DNA of 64,000 nt from VXNE01 sp963665455 (GTDB lineage Bacteria; Pseudomonadota; Gammaproteobacteria; Pseudomonadales; Azotimanducaceae), in NCBI GenBank assembly GCA_963665455.1, contig OY762279.1:3658001-3722000 (forward strand), given 5' to 3'. The notes beneath the pieces were generated by a model. It did no database searches. It worked only from the letters and a program-made list of their open reading frames with translations, and was not told the DNA's origin. Position numbers and translations under genes: made by a program. Shown here one piece after another: positions 8,583 to 18,162 of this stretch. The number at the start of each line of letters is the position of its first letter. Position 1 is the first letter of the stretch.

Positions 8583-10819
8583 AGCGCTCGTTGGAAATGG
8601 CGGTGGCTCTTCCTGTCGAGGAAGCCGTGAACGCGCTCGAGCCGGTCCGCATCACCAAGATCGGCCGGCGGGAGTTTCTGAAGCTCACCGGGCTGGTCGG
8701 CGGCGGGCTGATGCTCTCGTTCACCGGTTTGCGGGCCGCGGCGACGGCCACGGCCGGCGCGCTGGCGCCCAACGGCTTTCTGCGCATCGACTCCGAAGGC
8801 ATCACGCTCTATGCCAAGAACCCGGAGATCGGCCAGGGCGTCAAGACGTCCCTGCCGATGATCGTTGCCGAGGAACTGGACGCGGCTTGGGAGGATGTCG
8901 AAGTCGTGCAGTCGCCCATCGACGCCGAGACCTACGGCCCGCAGGTCGCCGGCGGCTCGAACTCTGTGCGCGTGAACTGGGATTTGCTCCGCACGGCCGG
9001 CGCCACGGCCCGCGCCATGCTCGTCGGGGCCGCCGCAGTGCGTCTCGGCGTGCCGCCTGCGGAACTTGCGACCCGGGACAGCCATGTGGTGCACGCGGGG
9101 AGCGGTGCCCGGCTCCGCTACACGGAGCTGGCGGATGCGACCGCCGGGATGCCGGTTCCGCCGGCGGGCACGCTGGCGCTCAAGTCGCCGGACCAGTACC
9201 GCTTGCTCGGCACGCGCGTCACCGGGGTGGACAACGAAGCCTTGGTGCGCGGCGAGGCGCTGTTCGGTATCGATCAGTCCCTGCCAGGCATGAAGTACGC
9301 CGTGTATCAGAAGTGCCCCGCCCAAGGTGGGCGCGTCAAGTCCTTCAACGCAAGTGAAATCAAATCATTACCGGGTGTACATGATGTGTTTTCCTTGGAA
9401 GGCAACGACAATCCCCTCGAATTGATGCCCGGCGTCGCCATCGTCGCCGACTCCACCTGGGCCGCACTCTCGGCGAAGCGGCAGCTCCGCGTGGAATGGG
9501 ACGAGAGCACCGCAGCCCGGGACAGTTGGAGCGACGCCGTGGCGCAGGCGGGGCGGCTCCGCCACGAGGCCGGCGCAACCCGGGTCGTGGAGGCCGGCGA
9601 TGTCGACGCCGCGCTGGCCGCGGGCGCACAACGCCTTGAGTCCTTCTACACCTATCACTTCGCGAGCCACGCCCAGCTCGAACCCCAGAACTGCGTGGCC
9701 CGGTTCGCGAACGGGGCCGTCGAACTCTGGGCACCGACCCAGACGCCGCACCGCGGCATCGGCAACGTCGCCAACACCCTGGGTATTCCGCCCGAGCGGG
9801 TGACGGTTCACCAGGCGCGTTGCGGCGGAGGCTTCGGCCGCCGGCTGTACAACGACTTCATGTGCGAGGCGGCCGCCATCGCGGCCCGGGTCGACGGTCC
9901 GGTCAAGCTGCAGTGGACCCGTGAAGACGACATGTCGCACGATCTGTTCCGCGCGGGCGGCTTTCACCAACTCGAAGCATCCCTGGACGGCGAGGGCGGC
10001 GTCACCGGCCTGCGGGATCACTTCATCACGTTCGCCGACCGGGGCCGTCCCGTCAGCGGCGGGAGCTTCCGGCCCGGCGTCTTCCCGAGCGGCCTCATCG
10101 ACAACCTGCGCCTCGAGGAGACGGCCCTCGATTGGCGTACCCGGTGCGGAGCGTGGCGGGCGCCGTTTTCCAACGTCTTCGGTTTCGTCATCGAGAGCTT
10201 CATCCACGAACTGGCGACCGCCGCCGGACGCGACCACCTGGAGGTGATGCTGGAGATTTTCGGGGAACCGCGCTGGCTGGAGCCCGGGAACCCCCGGGTG
10301 CTACACACCGGCCGCGCCGCCGGCGTCGTCCGGCTCGCGGCGGAGCAGGCGGGTTGGGGGCGCGCCATGCCCGCCGGCCGGGGCCTCGGTCTCGCCTTCT
10401 ACTTCAGCCATGCCGGCCATGTCGCGGAGGTGGCCGACGTCAGCGTGGACGCGGAGAAGCAGATCAAGGTCCACCGCGTCACGGTGGCGGCCGACGTCGG
10501 ACCCATCATCAACCTGAGCGGCGCGGAGAACCAGCTCGAGGGGTCCGTCATCGACGGTTTGTCCACGATGGCCGGCCTGTCGGTGACGTTCGAGAACGGC
10601 CGCGTGGAGCAGTCCAACTTCGACGCGTATCCCATGTTGCGCATGCCCGACGCACCGCAGGTCGACGTGCACTTCGTGGCGAGCGATTTCCCGCCGAGCG
10701 GACTCGGCGAACCGGCCCTGCCGCCGCTGGCCCCGGCCGTGTGCAACGCGGTCTTCGCGGCGACCGGGCATCGCATCCGTACCTTGCCGATCAGCGAGGA
10801 GGGGTTCTCGATCGGATAG
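8579..10819 (+). CDS. Molybdopterin-binding large subunit, xanthine dehydrogenase family (IorB-like), Tat-exported
   Basis: A 746-residue protein. A twin-arginine signal (RREFLKLTGLVGGG) near residue 30 shows that the folded, cofactor-loaded complex is exported. Molybdopterin-domain signatures include GGSNSVRVNWD, QLEPQNCVA, QARCGGGFGRR (the classic GGGFG(R/G) loop) and the C-terminal GLGEPALPPLAPAV, where the last part holds the catalytic-glutamate GxGE motif. The length is close to isoquinoline 1-oxidoreductase beta (about 750-780). It hydroxylates N-heterocycles or oxidises aldehydes in the periplasm; the substrate is not predictable. It forms an operon with the 2Fe-2S subunit. The MOSC gene downstream on the other strand is also molybdenum-linked. 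Confidence 0.92.
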   Translation: MKRSLEMAVALPVEEAVNALEPVRITKIGRREFLKLTGLVGGGLMLSFTGLRAAATATAGALAPNGFLRIDSEGITLYAKNPEIGQGVKTSLPMIVAEELDAAWEDVEVVQSPIDAETYGPQVAGGSNSVRVNWDLLRTAGATARAMLVGAAAVRLGVPPAELATRDSHVVHAGSGARLRYTELADATAGMPVPPAGTLALKSPDQYRLLGTRVTGVDNEALVRGEALFGIDQSLPGMKYAVYQKCPAQGGRVKSFNASEIKSLPGVHDVFSLEGNDNPLELMPGVAIVADSTWAALSAKRQLRVEWDESTAARDSWSDAVAQAGRLRHEAGATRVVEAGDVDAALAAGAQRLESFYTYHFASHAQLEPQNCVARFANGAVELWAPTQTPHRGIGNVANTLGIPPERVTVHQARCGGGFGRRLYNDFMCEAAAIAARVDGPVKLQWTREDDMSHDLFRAGGFHQLEASLDGEGGVTGLRDHFITFADRGRPVSGGSFRPGVFPSGLIDNLRLEETALDWRTRCGAWRAPFSNVFGFVIESFIHELATAAGRDHLEVMLEIFGEPRWLEPGNPRVLHTGRAAGVVRLAAEQAGWGRAMPAGRGLGLAFYFSHAGHVAEVADVSVDAEKQIKVHRVTVAADVGPIINLSGAENQLEGSVIDGLSTMAGLSVTFENGRVEQSNFDAYPMLRMPDAPQVDVHFVASDFPPSGLGEPALPPLAPAVCNAVFAATGHRIRTLPISEEGFSIG

Positions 10820-10840
10820 GGCACGGCGGCTAAGGAACGT

Positions 10841-10984
10841 CTGAACAAGCCCCTCCATGGACTTGTTCAGGTCGCAAGAGAGCCTTCAGCCGGGGAGCGC
10901 GAGGGGCTCGCCCCCTCGCAGAACAAGAAGCGCGGTTTCGGCTTGCTCCGCAAATTCAACGGCTTACGCCATCGAATTTGGCGG
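10841..10984. repeat. Three consecutive inverted repeats in the 10820-11087 gap
   Basis: The gap holds no gene. It contains CTGAACAAG/CTTGTTCAG (10841-10849 and 10862-10870), GCGAGGGG/CCCCTCGC (10899-10906 and 10912-10919), and CCGCAAATTC/GAATTTGGCGG (10948-10957 and 10974-10984, one bulged base). None is followed by a T run. The first begins in GGAACGTCTGAACAAG, which resembles the ends of some IS5-group elements, so this may be insertion-sequence debris or a processed transcript end. Confidence 0.5.
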
Positions 10985-11087
10985 CACATCGTAAGTGCCG
11001 CGCTGTTTCCTGGCGCAGGTGGACCGACCCTTCAGTCGGTCGTGTCGAACCCGCGGATCCGCGAGCGCCCGGATCCCGCCGACAGGA

Positions 11088-11906
11088 TCAGCCCACCGCG
11101 AGGGTGTCGCCGACGCGGATCGTCGCGCTGCCTTCAACGCCCATGTAGGCGCCGAACATCACGCCGCCCGCGTAGCCGTCTTCGCGGTGGCGGTATGACC
11201 TGAGCGTTTGCAGGGGTTCGGCGCTGCGTTGGCCGGTTTCCTGGTCGGTACAGGTCACGGCGCACCGCTCGCAGTGCGTCGCGCGGACGAGGCGCAGGCC
11301 ATCGTTGTGCAGGCCCGGGACCGAGTCTTCGGCGAAGGCGTCCAGGCCGTCGATGACCACGTTGGGTCGGAACCGGTTCATCGGTATCGGCGCGTCGAGG
11401 CGCGCGTTCAGGTCGGCCAGCGAGGCTTCGTTGGTGACGAGGATGGGGGCCGCGTCGACGAAGCGCGACTGGTCGATGCCATCCACCACGGCGAACTCCG
11501 AGAGGGGGACGGATCGGCGGAACGTCGACTGCAGCGCCGCCACGCGGAGGTCCGCGCCGACGGCCCGAGAGATCCACGCGGCGATGGCGTCGCCCTGATC
11601 AACGACCGGCACGCTGTTGCCGTAGTAGGGGACCGTGGACCCCGCGCCGTCCGCGGTGACCGGGTGGACGAAGGACGCGCCGCCAGTGGTGTGGAGTGCG
11701 ATCTTCATCGGGTTGACCCGCCGGACACCGACCGTCGCCAGCTTCGGCAGGCGTGCCTGGTTTACGGGCCTGCCCTGTGCGAGGACGATGAGCTGGCGAT
11801 CCCCCTCGACGCCTGTCGGCGAGATCGTGGCCGTCTCGACGGCCGTGCCCCGGCAGCTCTTGACCGGGTAGGTGTAGAGTGCGGTCACGGTGCAACGCTT
11901 GGGCAA
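11088..11906 (-). CDS. MOSC-domain protein (YcbX/mARC-like)
   Basis: A 272-residue protein. The N-terminal MOSC beta-barrel domain (ALYTYPVKSCRGTAVETA, GDRQLIV) is followed by the MOSC domain proper with ILVTNEASLADLNARL, NRFRPNVVIDG and HCERCAVTCTDQETG, whose first Cys (HCERC) is the expected molybdenum-sulfur cofactor ligand region. Family members (YcbX, mARC) bind sulfurated molybdenum cofactor and reduce N-hydroxylated compounds, or carry activated sulfur. The length matches YcbX without its C-terminal ferredoxin domain, so an external electron donor is needed. Its placement beside a molybdenum hydroxylase suggests a shared cofactor need. Confidence 0.9.
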   Translation of the reverse strand: MPKRCTVTALYTYPVKSCRGTAVETATISPTGVEGDRQLIVLAQGRPVNQARLPKLATVGVRRVNPMKIALHTTGGASFVHPVTADGAGSTVPYYGNSVPVVDQGDAIAAWISRAVGADLRVAALQSTFRRSVPLSEFAVVDGIDQSRFVDAAPILVTNEASLADLNARLDAPIPMNRFRPNVVIDGLDAFAEDSVPGLHNDGLRLVRATHCERCAVTCTDQETGQRSAEPLQTLRSYRHREDGYAGGVMFGAYMGVEGSATIRVGDTLAVG

Positions 11907-12118
11907 GTTGGGTTCCTCGGCGTTGATTGGAGGAGAGGGATGGACGAGGCGCGACTCAAGAAGTCTACACGCTGGTGGCGCTGGCGGGTGCTCGAGGCGT
12001 GGGAGCTCGCCCCGGCCGAGGTCTCAGTCTGCACCGCTGCACAGCGTTTGACAATCTGACCTGCTGTACCCGAGACTGCCGAGGGGACGGGACGAGGAAA
12101 GAGAGACGAGGAAAGAGC

Positions 12119-13024
12119 ATGGCAGAAGAAGAGAACCTCATCGCGGAAATGGCCGAGCGTGCTCTGGCACCCGGAGAGGTGTCCGGCTCACTGCGGCCGC
12201 GCATCGAGGAGTTCGATCTGTGGCGCAACGTCGAGGAGCTGCGAGACGAGGGAGCCACCGTTGTCGCCGACGCCGTCCCCCTCGACTTGCTCGACGAGCT
12301 CCGAGCCGTGATCCACGAGGAGATCGAACGCTTGGGGTCACACGATAACCTGGGAGCAGGAGCAGGCCATGCGCAAGGCGTTGCCGAGTGCTCCATGCTG
12401 CTCGGGAATCCGGTGGTCGATCAAGTGGTCGCGTTGCCCAAGATCCAGGCCATGTGGGAATTCAATGTCGGGATGGGTTTTCGCGCCGGAACCATGGCCG
12501 GGACGGTCCTGCAGCAAACCAAGCCCGGGGGAGAATACATGGGGGTTTCGCTGCATGCCGATCATGCCTGGCTTCCGCAACCCTGGCCTGAGCACATCTG
12601 CGTCTCCACCATCTGTCTCCCCTGCGAGGGCATGACCGAAGAGGAAGGGGCGACCCGTTTCGTTCCGGGCAGCCACCTGCATCGGCGCATGCCGTCTCCA
12701 GAGGATGTCGCGGAGGGGAACAGCGTTCCGCTCGTGGTCCCGAAAGGGGGCTTTGCCATGTGGACCGGCTCGACCTGGCACGAGACGGGTGTGCGTACCG
12801 TTCCGGGCGTCCGCACCCTGTTGCATGCGAGTTGTCAGCGCCTCTACACGCAGCCCATCGAGGACTACACACATCTGTTGCGCGACGAGGCGTACCTGGC
12901 GGCTGCGCCCGAGGCGATCCGTGGCCTGGTCGGTGCCGACCTGATGTTTGGAACCTATTCCTCGGGGGGCGTCGTCCCCGACCCCGACAAGACGATGAAG
13001 ACGATTTTGATGTCGCAGCAGTGA
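12119..13024 (+). CDS. Phytanoyl-CoA dioxygenase (PhyH) family protein, paralogue A1
   Basis: A 301-residue Fe(II)/2-oxoglutarate oxygenase. The facial triad is visible as the His-x-Asp in SLHADHAWLP and the distal His in GSTWHETGVR, followed by the Arg of PGVRTLLH that would hold 2-oxoglutarate. An EGATRFVPGSHLHRR segment is typical of the family. The start at 12119 follows GAGGAAAGAG; earlier in-frame residues have no family similarity. The gene is a close paralogue of the one at 18163-19038 (long identical stretches such as EELDLWRNVEELR, ADHAWLPQP and YTQP..DYTHLLRDEAY), which lies in inverted orientation 5.1 kb away. Hydroxylation of a small organic molecule is likely; the substrate is unknown. 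Confidence 0.9.
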   Translation: MAEEENLIAEMAERALAPGEVSGSLRPRIEEFDLWRNVEELRDEGATVVADAVPLDLLDELRAVIHEEIERLGSHDNLGAGAGHAQGVAECSMLLGNPVVDQVVALPKIQAMWEFNVGMGFRAGTMAGTVLQQTKPGGEYMGVSLHADHAWLPQPWPEHICVSTICLPCEGMTEEEGATRFVPGSHLHRRMPSPEDVAEGNSVPLVVPKGGFAMWTGSTWHETGVRTVPGVRTLLHASCQRLYTQPIEDYTHLLRDEAYLAAAPEAIRGLVGADLMFGTYSSGGVVPDPDKTMKTILMSQQ

Positions 13025-13142
13025 GCCGGGCCGAGCGGGTAAGGAAGCAGTCAAATGTCGGATCCGCACAACCGCTTGGCCCCTTACACGGCCTGAGTCC
13101 GGCACCAGCGCTGCATCGGCAACCGCCACAAGGAGATAGACG

Positions 13143-14024
13143 ATGAGATTGGGCGCCCCTTTCGCTGCGGAGGTGTTCGCTGAGGAGACCGAGGACCCGG
13201 CCGCGCTGGCCAAAGGACACCGCGCCAAGGGCTATGGGGCTGCGTTTTGCCCCGAAATTTCGCTGCAAGACCCCGGGCACATCCGCGCCGTCGAGACGGC
13301 CTTCGCCGCGGAGGATGTTCTGATTGCGGAACTTCATGGCCTGACTTCCTTTGAAGAGGCCGGCAATCTGATCGACCCGGATTCGGAAAAGCGTGCGGCA
13401 TGGCACGAACATCTTTGCGAACGCTTTGCGCAAGCCGACGAGGTCGGTGCCCGGTGCTTCCTGGAAATGCCCGGAACCTGTGATCCCAACTCGTTTTACA
13501 TGCCCCATCCAGAGAACCTGACCGACGAGTGCCGGGACATGATCGTGGAAAGGGTGCGGGAGGTAATCGACGCGGTGCGGCCCCGACGAACGAAGTTCGC
13601 GCTGGAGATGATGCCCTTTATCCACCCGAGCGATCCCGACAGCTATGTCGAATTGCTGAAGGCGGTGGACCGGGAGAGTTTCGGTGTGCATCTCGATCCG
13701 GTGAACATCCTGAACTCGCCTGATCGCTGCTTCAACAACGGCAAGCTCATCAAGGAGTGCTTCGACAAGCTCGGTGGCGCCATCCTCAGCTGCCATGTCA
13801 AAGACGTGACACTACTGCCCGCCTCGTTCCCCATCGGGATTGAGCAATGCCGGACGGGAACCGGTCTCGTGGACTACCGGACGTACCTGAGCGAGCTGAA
13901 TCGCCTGCCGCCCGATACGCCGCTAATGACCGAGCCCATGCCTGGCATGCAGGAACGCGATTACGACCTCGCCAGAGACTACGTCACCGGTGTTGCGGCC
14001 GAGATGGGCCTGTCATTCCTGTAA
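13143..14024 (+). CDS. Sugar phosphate isomerase/epimerase-like TIM-barrel protein
   Basis: A 293-residue protein of the xylose-isomerase-like AP endonuclease 2 fold. Barrel signatures with candidate metal ligands are FALEMMPF (Glu), FGVHLDPVNIL (His and Asp), LSCHVKDV (His) and MTEPMPG (Glu). These match the Glu/Asp/His/Glu divalent-metal site of the family. Members isomerise or epimerise keto sugars, or act on inositol-derived compounds. It sits 118 bp after the PhyH gene on the same strand, so the two probably share a transcript, and may process a product of the upstream dehydratase or oxygenase. The reaction is not assignable from sequence. Confidence 0.8.
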   Translation: MRLGAPFAAEVFAEETEDPAALAKGHRAKGYGAAFCPEISLQDPGHIRAVETAFAAEDVLIAELHGLTSFEEAGNLIDPDSEKRAAWHEHLCERFAQADEVGARCFLEMPGTCDPNSFYMPHPENLTDECRDMIVERVREVIDAVRPRRTKFALEMMPFIHPSDPDSYVELLKAVDRESFGVHLDPVNILNSPDRCFNNGKLIKECFDKLGGAILSCHVKDVTLLPASFPIGIEQCRTGTGLVDYRTYLSELNRLPPDTPLMTEPMPGMQERDYDLARDYVTGVAAEMGLSFL

Positions 14025-14150
14025 GCGGTCGCTGCTCGTCAGTGGGTGTCGCTGTCGATATCGACTGCCTCACGACAGGCAGGGCCGCACGAGTTCGATC
14101 CGATTCGGCACCTCCTTGAAGGTAATGCCGCCAGGGACTGGGGAGGACAC

Positions 14151-16073
14151 GTGAGAGCGTTCGTTCGAAGACACGGCTGGGTCGCCGCGATGGCGCTGCT
14201 GGCCGCGGGATGCGAGCAAGCGGCGGAACGACCCGAGCTGGGGGGCGTCGAAGCGACGACTCCAGAGCACCGGGCGGCTCCGGCCAATGCGGCCGGCGCG
14301 AGCGCGCCGCGCCATGCCTACTTCGGCGATCTGCATATTCACACGCAGAACTCGATCGACTCCTACACCTTCGGTGTGCGAGCCACCCCCGACGACGCGT
14401 ACCGCTTCGCCAAGGGAGAGGCCCTCGCCCACCCGCTCGGCTACTCGATCCGGCTGCAGGGCGGGCCGCTCGACTTTCTGGCGGTCACCGACCACGGGGA
14501 GTATCTAGGCGTCGCCGTTGCGCTGGCGGACCCCGGACATCCCCAGGCCAGCCACCCCGTGGCGGTGAAGCTGCGGAGCAGCGACCCGCAGGACCGCTGG
14601 GAAGCCGGCAGCGCACTGGACGGGTGGGTGCGAGGCAAACCCGTCTCCGGCCTCGACCCCTCACCGATCATTCGCTCGGTCTGGCAGGAGACGGTCGCGG
14701 CGGCAGAGCGCCACGACGATCCGGGACGCTTCACCACCTTCGTGGCCTACGAATTCTCCTCCACGCCGGGCGGTGTGAACCTGCACCGCAACGTGATCTT
14801 TTCCGGCAACGACGTACCCGCGCTGCCGTTCAGCGCTGTCGACTCGGTCAACCCCGAAGACCTCTGGACGTGGCTCGACGAGCAACGCGCCAACGGGATC
14901 GAAGCGCTCGCGATCCCGCACAACTCGAACTGGAGCCAGGGCAAGATGTTTGATCGCACCGACTGGGCTGGCGAGCCGATCGATGCGGCCTACGCGGAGC
15001 AACGACGGCGCAACGAGCCGCTGGTGGAGATCACACAGGGGAAGGGGACCTCGGAGACGCATCCTGCGCTGTCGCCGAACGACGAGTGGGCCGATTTCGA
15101 GCTCTGGAGGAAGAACTCGATGACGTACGGCGAAGACGGATCGATATCGTTCGCCGAAGGTGCGACCACCGGGGCCTACGCCCGAGACGCGCTGCGGGCC
15201 GGTCTCGAGATAGAGCGCGAGATCGCCGCGAACCCCTACCTCTTCGGCTTCATTGGTGCGAGTGACGGCCACAATGCGGCCGGATCGGTGGAGGAGGACC
15301 AGCACTTCGGCCATGCAGGCAAGCTGGACGGCACTCCCGCGGATCGCGGCAGTCTGCCGGACGGGCGACAAGGACAGAACGAGATTCCACTCCAACTCGA
15401 AATGATCGAGTGGGGCTCCTCGGGGCTGACCGGCGTGTGGGCCCAGGAGAACACGCGCGAGTCGATCTACGCGGCCCTACGCCGCAAGGAGACATTTGCC
15501 ACGTCGGGCCCGCGCATACGCGTGCGGTTCTTCGCCGGCTACGATTATTCCGACGATCTCCCGAACCAGCACCACGCGGCCGAACGAGCGTACGCCGGCG
15601 GCGTGCCGATGGGCGGCGAACTCGCTGCGCAGCCGGGCAACGCGCCGCGCTTCTTCGTCCAGGCCGCGCGCGCCCCGCGGGAAGCCTGGCTACAGCGAGC
15701 GCAGGTCGTCAAGAGCTGGATCGACGAAAGCGGCGAGACCCACGAGCGCGTCTTCGACGTCGCCTGCTCCGACGGCCTCACGCCCGACCCCAAGACGCAT
15801 CGATGCCCGGACAACGGCGCAAGCGTCGACCTCGACGACTGCTCGATCTCGCTCGACAAGGGAGACGTCGAGCTCGTGACCTTGTGGAGCGACCCGACGT
15901 TCGATCCGAGCAAGCGGGCTCTCTACTACGCCCGGGTCCTGCAGAACCCGACTTGTCGCTGGTCGACCTGGGACGCGATCCGCGCCGGCGTCGAGCCGAC
16001 GTCGAAGGTGCCCGCGACGATCCAGGAGCGAGCTTGGACCTCGCCGATCTGGATCGCCCCCGCAGGGCGATGA
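14151..16073 (+). CDS. DUF3604 putative metal-dependent lipoprotein
   Basis: A 640-residue protein. The GTG at 14151 is preferred because GGGGAGG lies six bases upstream and it yields a clean lipoprotein signal (VAAMALLAAGC) at residues 10-20. The mature part shows the PHP-like metal motifs of DUF3604: YFGDLHIHTQNS (HxH), FLAVTDHGEYLG (DH), VAYEFSS and the late GASDGHNAAG. Such proteins are predicted periplasmic or outer-membrane phosphoesterases of marine heterotrophs, though no substrate is proven. Cysteines occur in the C-terminal part (VACSDG, HRCPDNG, DDCSIS). Placed between an isomerase and a hydrolase, it is likely part of the same uptake and degradation unit. Confidence 0.85.
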   Translation: MRAFVRRHGWVAAMALLAAGCEQAAERPELGGVEATTPEHRAAPANAAGASAPRHAYFGDLHIHTQNSIDSYTFGVRATPDDAYRFAKGEALAHPLGYSIRLQGGPLDFLAVTDHGEYLGVAVALADPGHPQASHPVAVKLRSSDPQDRWEAGSALDGWVRGKPVSGLDPSPIIRSVWQETVAAAERHDDPGRFTTFVAYEFSSTPGGVNLHRNVIFSGNDVPALPFSAVDSVNPEDLWTWLDEQRANGIEALAIPHNSNWSQGKMFDRTDWAGEPIDAAYAEQRRRNEPLVEITQGKGTSETHPALSPNDEWADFELWRKNSMTYGEDGSISFAEGATTGAYARDALRAGLEIEREIAANPYLFGFIGASDGHNAAGSVEEDQHFGHAGKLDGTPADRGSLPDGRQGQNEIPLQLEMIEWGSSGLTGVWAQENTRESIYAALRRKETFATSGPRIRVRFFAGYDYSDDLPNQHHAAERAYAGGVPMGGELAAQPGNAPRFFVQAARAPREAWLQRAQVVKSWIDESGETHERVFDVACSDGLTPDPKTHRCPDNGASVDLDDCSISLDKGDVELVTLWSDPTFDPSKRALYYARVLQNPTCRWSTWDAIRAGVEPTSKVPATIQERAWTSPIWIAPAGR

Positions 16074-16152
16074 GGGCCCACCGCGACACCCCGTGCGTCG
16101 CTCCCGCGACCCTGCTCGATCGCGATCTGACCTGACCCCTGGAGGTACCCCC

Positions 16153-18129
16153 ATGGCACTCGTTCGGCTCGAGATCTCTTCGCGTATGCCCTTCGCCGAT
16201 GGCGCCGAGTTCGGCGCGACCGGTGCGCTCGAGCGCATCGACGGTGTGGCGCACTACGCCGTGGACCCGACCCACGAGGCGAATGCGGGCATTGTCGACC
16301 TCGCGCTCGCCGAGCGCGACGAGAGCGGCCTCGTGCGCTTTCGCGGCGACGCGACCTTCGTCGTTCCCGTCGACCCGCCCAAGGGCAATCGCGCGGTCCT
16401 CTGCGAGGTGCCCAACCGCGGCTTTCGCTTCGCGCCCCTGTTCCTGCACGGTGCCGTCCCCGACATGACCGATGCGGCCGGCCAGCTCGGCGACATCGCC
16501 ACCTTGATCGCAGCGGGCGACGGGCTCTTCTACCGGCGCGGCTGGTCCATGGCGTGGTGCGGCTGGCAGTGGGACGTGCCGCGCTCGCCCACGCAGCCTT
16601 CGGGCCGCATGGGGCTCGATGCCCCGCTGGTTCCGGAAGCGAAGCTCGGGGACGGAGGGACGATGCAATTGCGGATCCAGCCGGCCGCCCCGAGTGCGAG
16701 CGTTCCGCTGACCGACCAGCACACCGCCGCGGCGGGAATGGCCTTGCAGCACCTCCCCATCGCCCCCGCCGACCTCGAGGACCCGGCCGCGCGGCTGCTC
16801 GTTCGCGACGGTGCGTACGCAGACGCCGCGGAGCTTCCCCGCAGTGCCTGGCGCTTCGCCCGCGACCAGGGCGGGCAACCAGTCGAGGACGCCGGCTGGG
16901 TGTGGCTCGACGGTGGCTTCGAAGCGGGCCGGATTTACGACTTGATCTACCGCCCGGCGGAGTGCCGTGTCGTCGGTGCGGGTTTGCTCGCGCTGCGCGA
17001 CTTCGCGGCGTTCCTGAAACGCGACGACGCCGACAATCCACTCGCGGGGCACGTCGACCACGTGATCGGCGTGGGGGTGAGCCAGACGGGTCGGCTGCCG
17101 CGGCACTTCCTCTCCCTCGGCCTCAACGTCGACGAAGCGGGCGCACAGGCCTTCGACGGCGTGCTGGCGCACATTGGCGGCGGCCGGCGCGGGGAGTTCA
17201 ACCACCGCTATGCCCAGCCCTCGGTCCAGCCTACGCCGAGCTTCGGCCATCTCTTTCCATTCGCCGACGACCCACAGACGGATCCGGTCACCGGTGCGAT
17301 CGCGGGTCTCCTCGACCGCCAGCGCGAGCGCGGCGGCGTGCCTCGCATCTTCCAGACCGACTCGTCGTCGGAGTACTGGCGAGGGGACGCCTCGCTCACC
17401 CATTCCGATGCCGCCACGGGCGCCGACGTGGAGCCGCCCGAGGAGGTGCGCCGCTACTTGTTCGCGTCGACCGAGCACTCCTCGCTGTCGGTGTCCGGTG
17501 GCGGCAATCCGCGCAACCGCATCGATTCCAGTCCGCTGGTGCGAGCGGCGCTCGCGAACCTGCTCGACTGGGTGCGCGGCATCGAGCCCCCTGCGAGCGT
17601 CTTTCCCCGCCGCCGGGACGGCACGGCGAAGTCGCGCGAGGAAGTGATCGAGAAGCTAGCGAAGCTGGGGACGCTCGTCCTGCCGGACCGGGCGAAGCTG
17701 CCGCGCGTCGTGCCGCTCGACCTCGGCCCCACCGCCGCGAGCGGTGTGGGCACGTTCCCCGCGCGCGTCATCGGTGAGCCGTACTCGTGTTTCGTCTCGG
17801 ACGTCGACGAATGCGGCAACGAAACCGGCGGCATCCGTCTTCCGGAGATCGAGGTGGCGGTGGCGACGCACACCGGATTCAATCCCCGACCCGACGACGC
17901 GGGCGCTGCGGGTGAGATCCTGGAGTACGCCGGCTCGAGAGTCGCTCTGCCGCAGTCGTTTCTCAGCGAGCGCTACGCGTCTCGCGAAGCGTACGTCGCA
18001 GCCGTGCGGGCTGCTGCCGAAGCGCTCGTGGCCAACCGCTACGTGCTGGAGGAGGACGCCGAACGCTGCGTCGAGATCGCCGTCCGGCGCTACGATGCCG
18101 CGCTCGCGTTTAATCTACACCGTCCGTGA
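16153..18129 (+). CDS. Large alpha/beta-hydrolase-domain protein
   Basis: A 658-residue protein of the 'alpha/beta hydrolase domain' family (large uncharacterised hydrolases of about 600-700 residues). A GxSxxG-like element, GVGVSQTGRLPRHF at about residue 320, would hold the nucleophilic serine. FQTDSSSEYWRGDASL and STEHSS near residues 400-450 could supply the acid and the histidine. A strong ribosome site GGAGGT precedes the ATG at 16153. No signal peptide is seen, so it is likely cytoplasmic. It follows the DUF3604 lipoprotein by 79 bp and ends 33 bp from the convergent PhyH gene. Ester or lactone hydrolysis is the generic expectation. Confidence 0.8.
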   Translation: MALVRLEISSRMPFADGAEFGATGALERIDGVAHYAVDPTHEANAGIVDLALAERDESGLVRFRGDATFVVPVDPPKGNRAVLCEVPNRGFRFAPLFLHGAVPDMTDAAGQLGDIATLIAAGDGLFYRRGWSMAWCGWQWDVPRSPTQPSGRMGLDAPLVPEAKLGDGGTMQLRIQPAAPSASVPLTDQHTAAAGMALQHLPIAPADLEDPAARLLVRDGAYADAAELPRSAWRFARDQGGQPVEDAGWVWLDGGFEAGRIYDLIYRPAECRVVGAGLLALRDFAAFLKRDDADNPLAGHVDHVIGVGVSQTGRLPRHFLSLGLNVDEAGAQAFDGVLAHIGGGRRGEFNHRYAQPSVQPTPSFGHLFPFADDPQTDPVTGAIAGLLDRQRERGGVPRIFQTDSSSEYWRGDASLTHSDAATGADVEPPEEVRRYLFASTEHSSLSVSGGGNPRNRIDSSPLVRAALANLLDWVRGIEPPASVFPRRRDGTAKSREEVIEKLAKLGTLVLPDRAKLPRVVPLDLGPTAASGVGTFPARVIGEPYSCFVSDVDECGNETGGIRLPEIEVAVATHTGFNPRPDDAGAAGEILEYAGSRVALPQSFLSERYASREAYVAAVRAAAEALVANRYVLEEDAERCVEIAVRRYDAALAFNLHRP

Positions 18130-18162
18130 CAGTGTGGTGTGAGTCATCACGCTCGGCCCGGC

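Noticed and set aside
10899..10919. Rho-independent terminator of the molybdenum hydroxylase operon
   Set aside because: The hairpin is perfect but followed by CAGAACAAG rather than a T run, so it was kept only as part of an inverted-repeat group.
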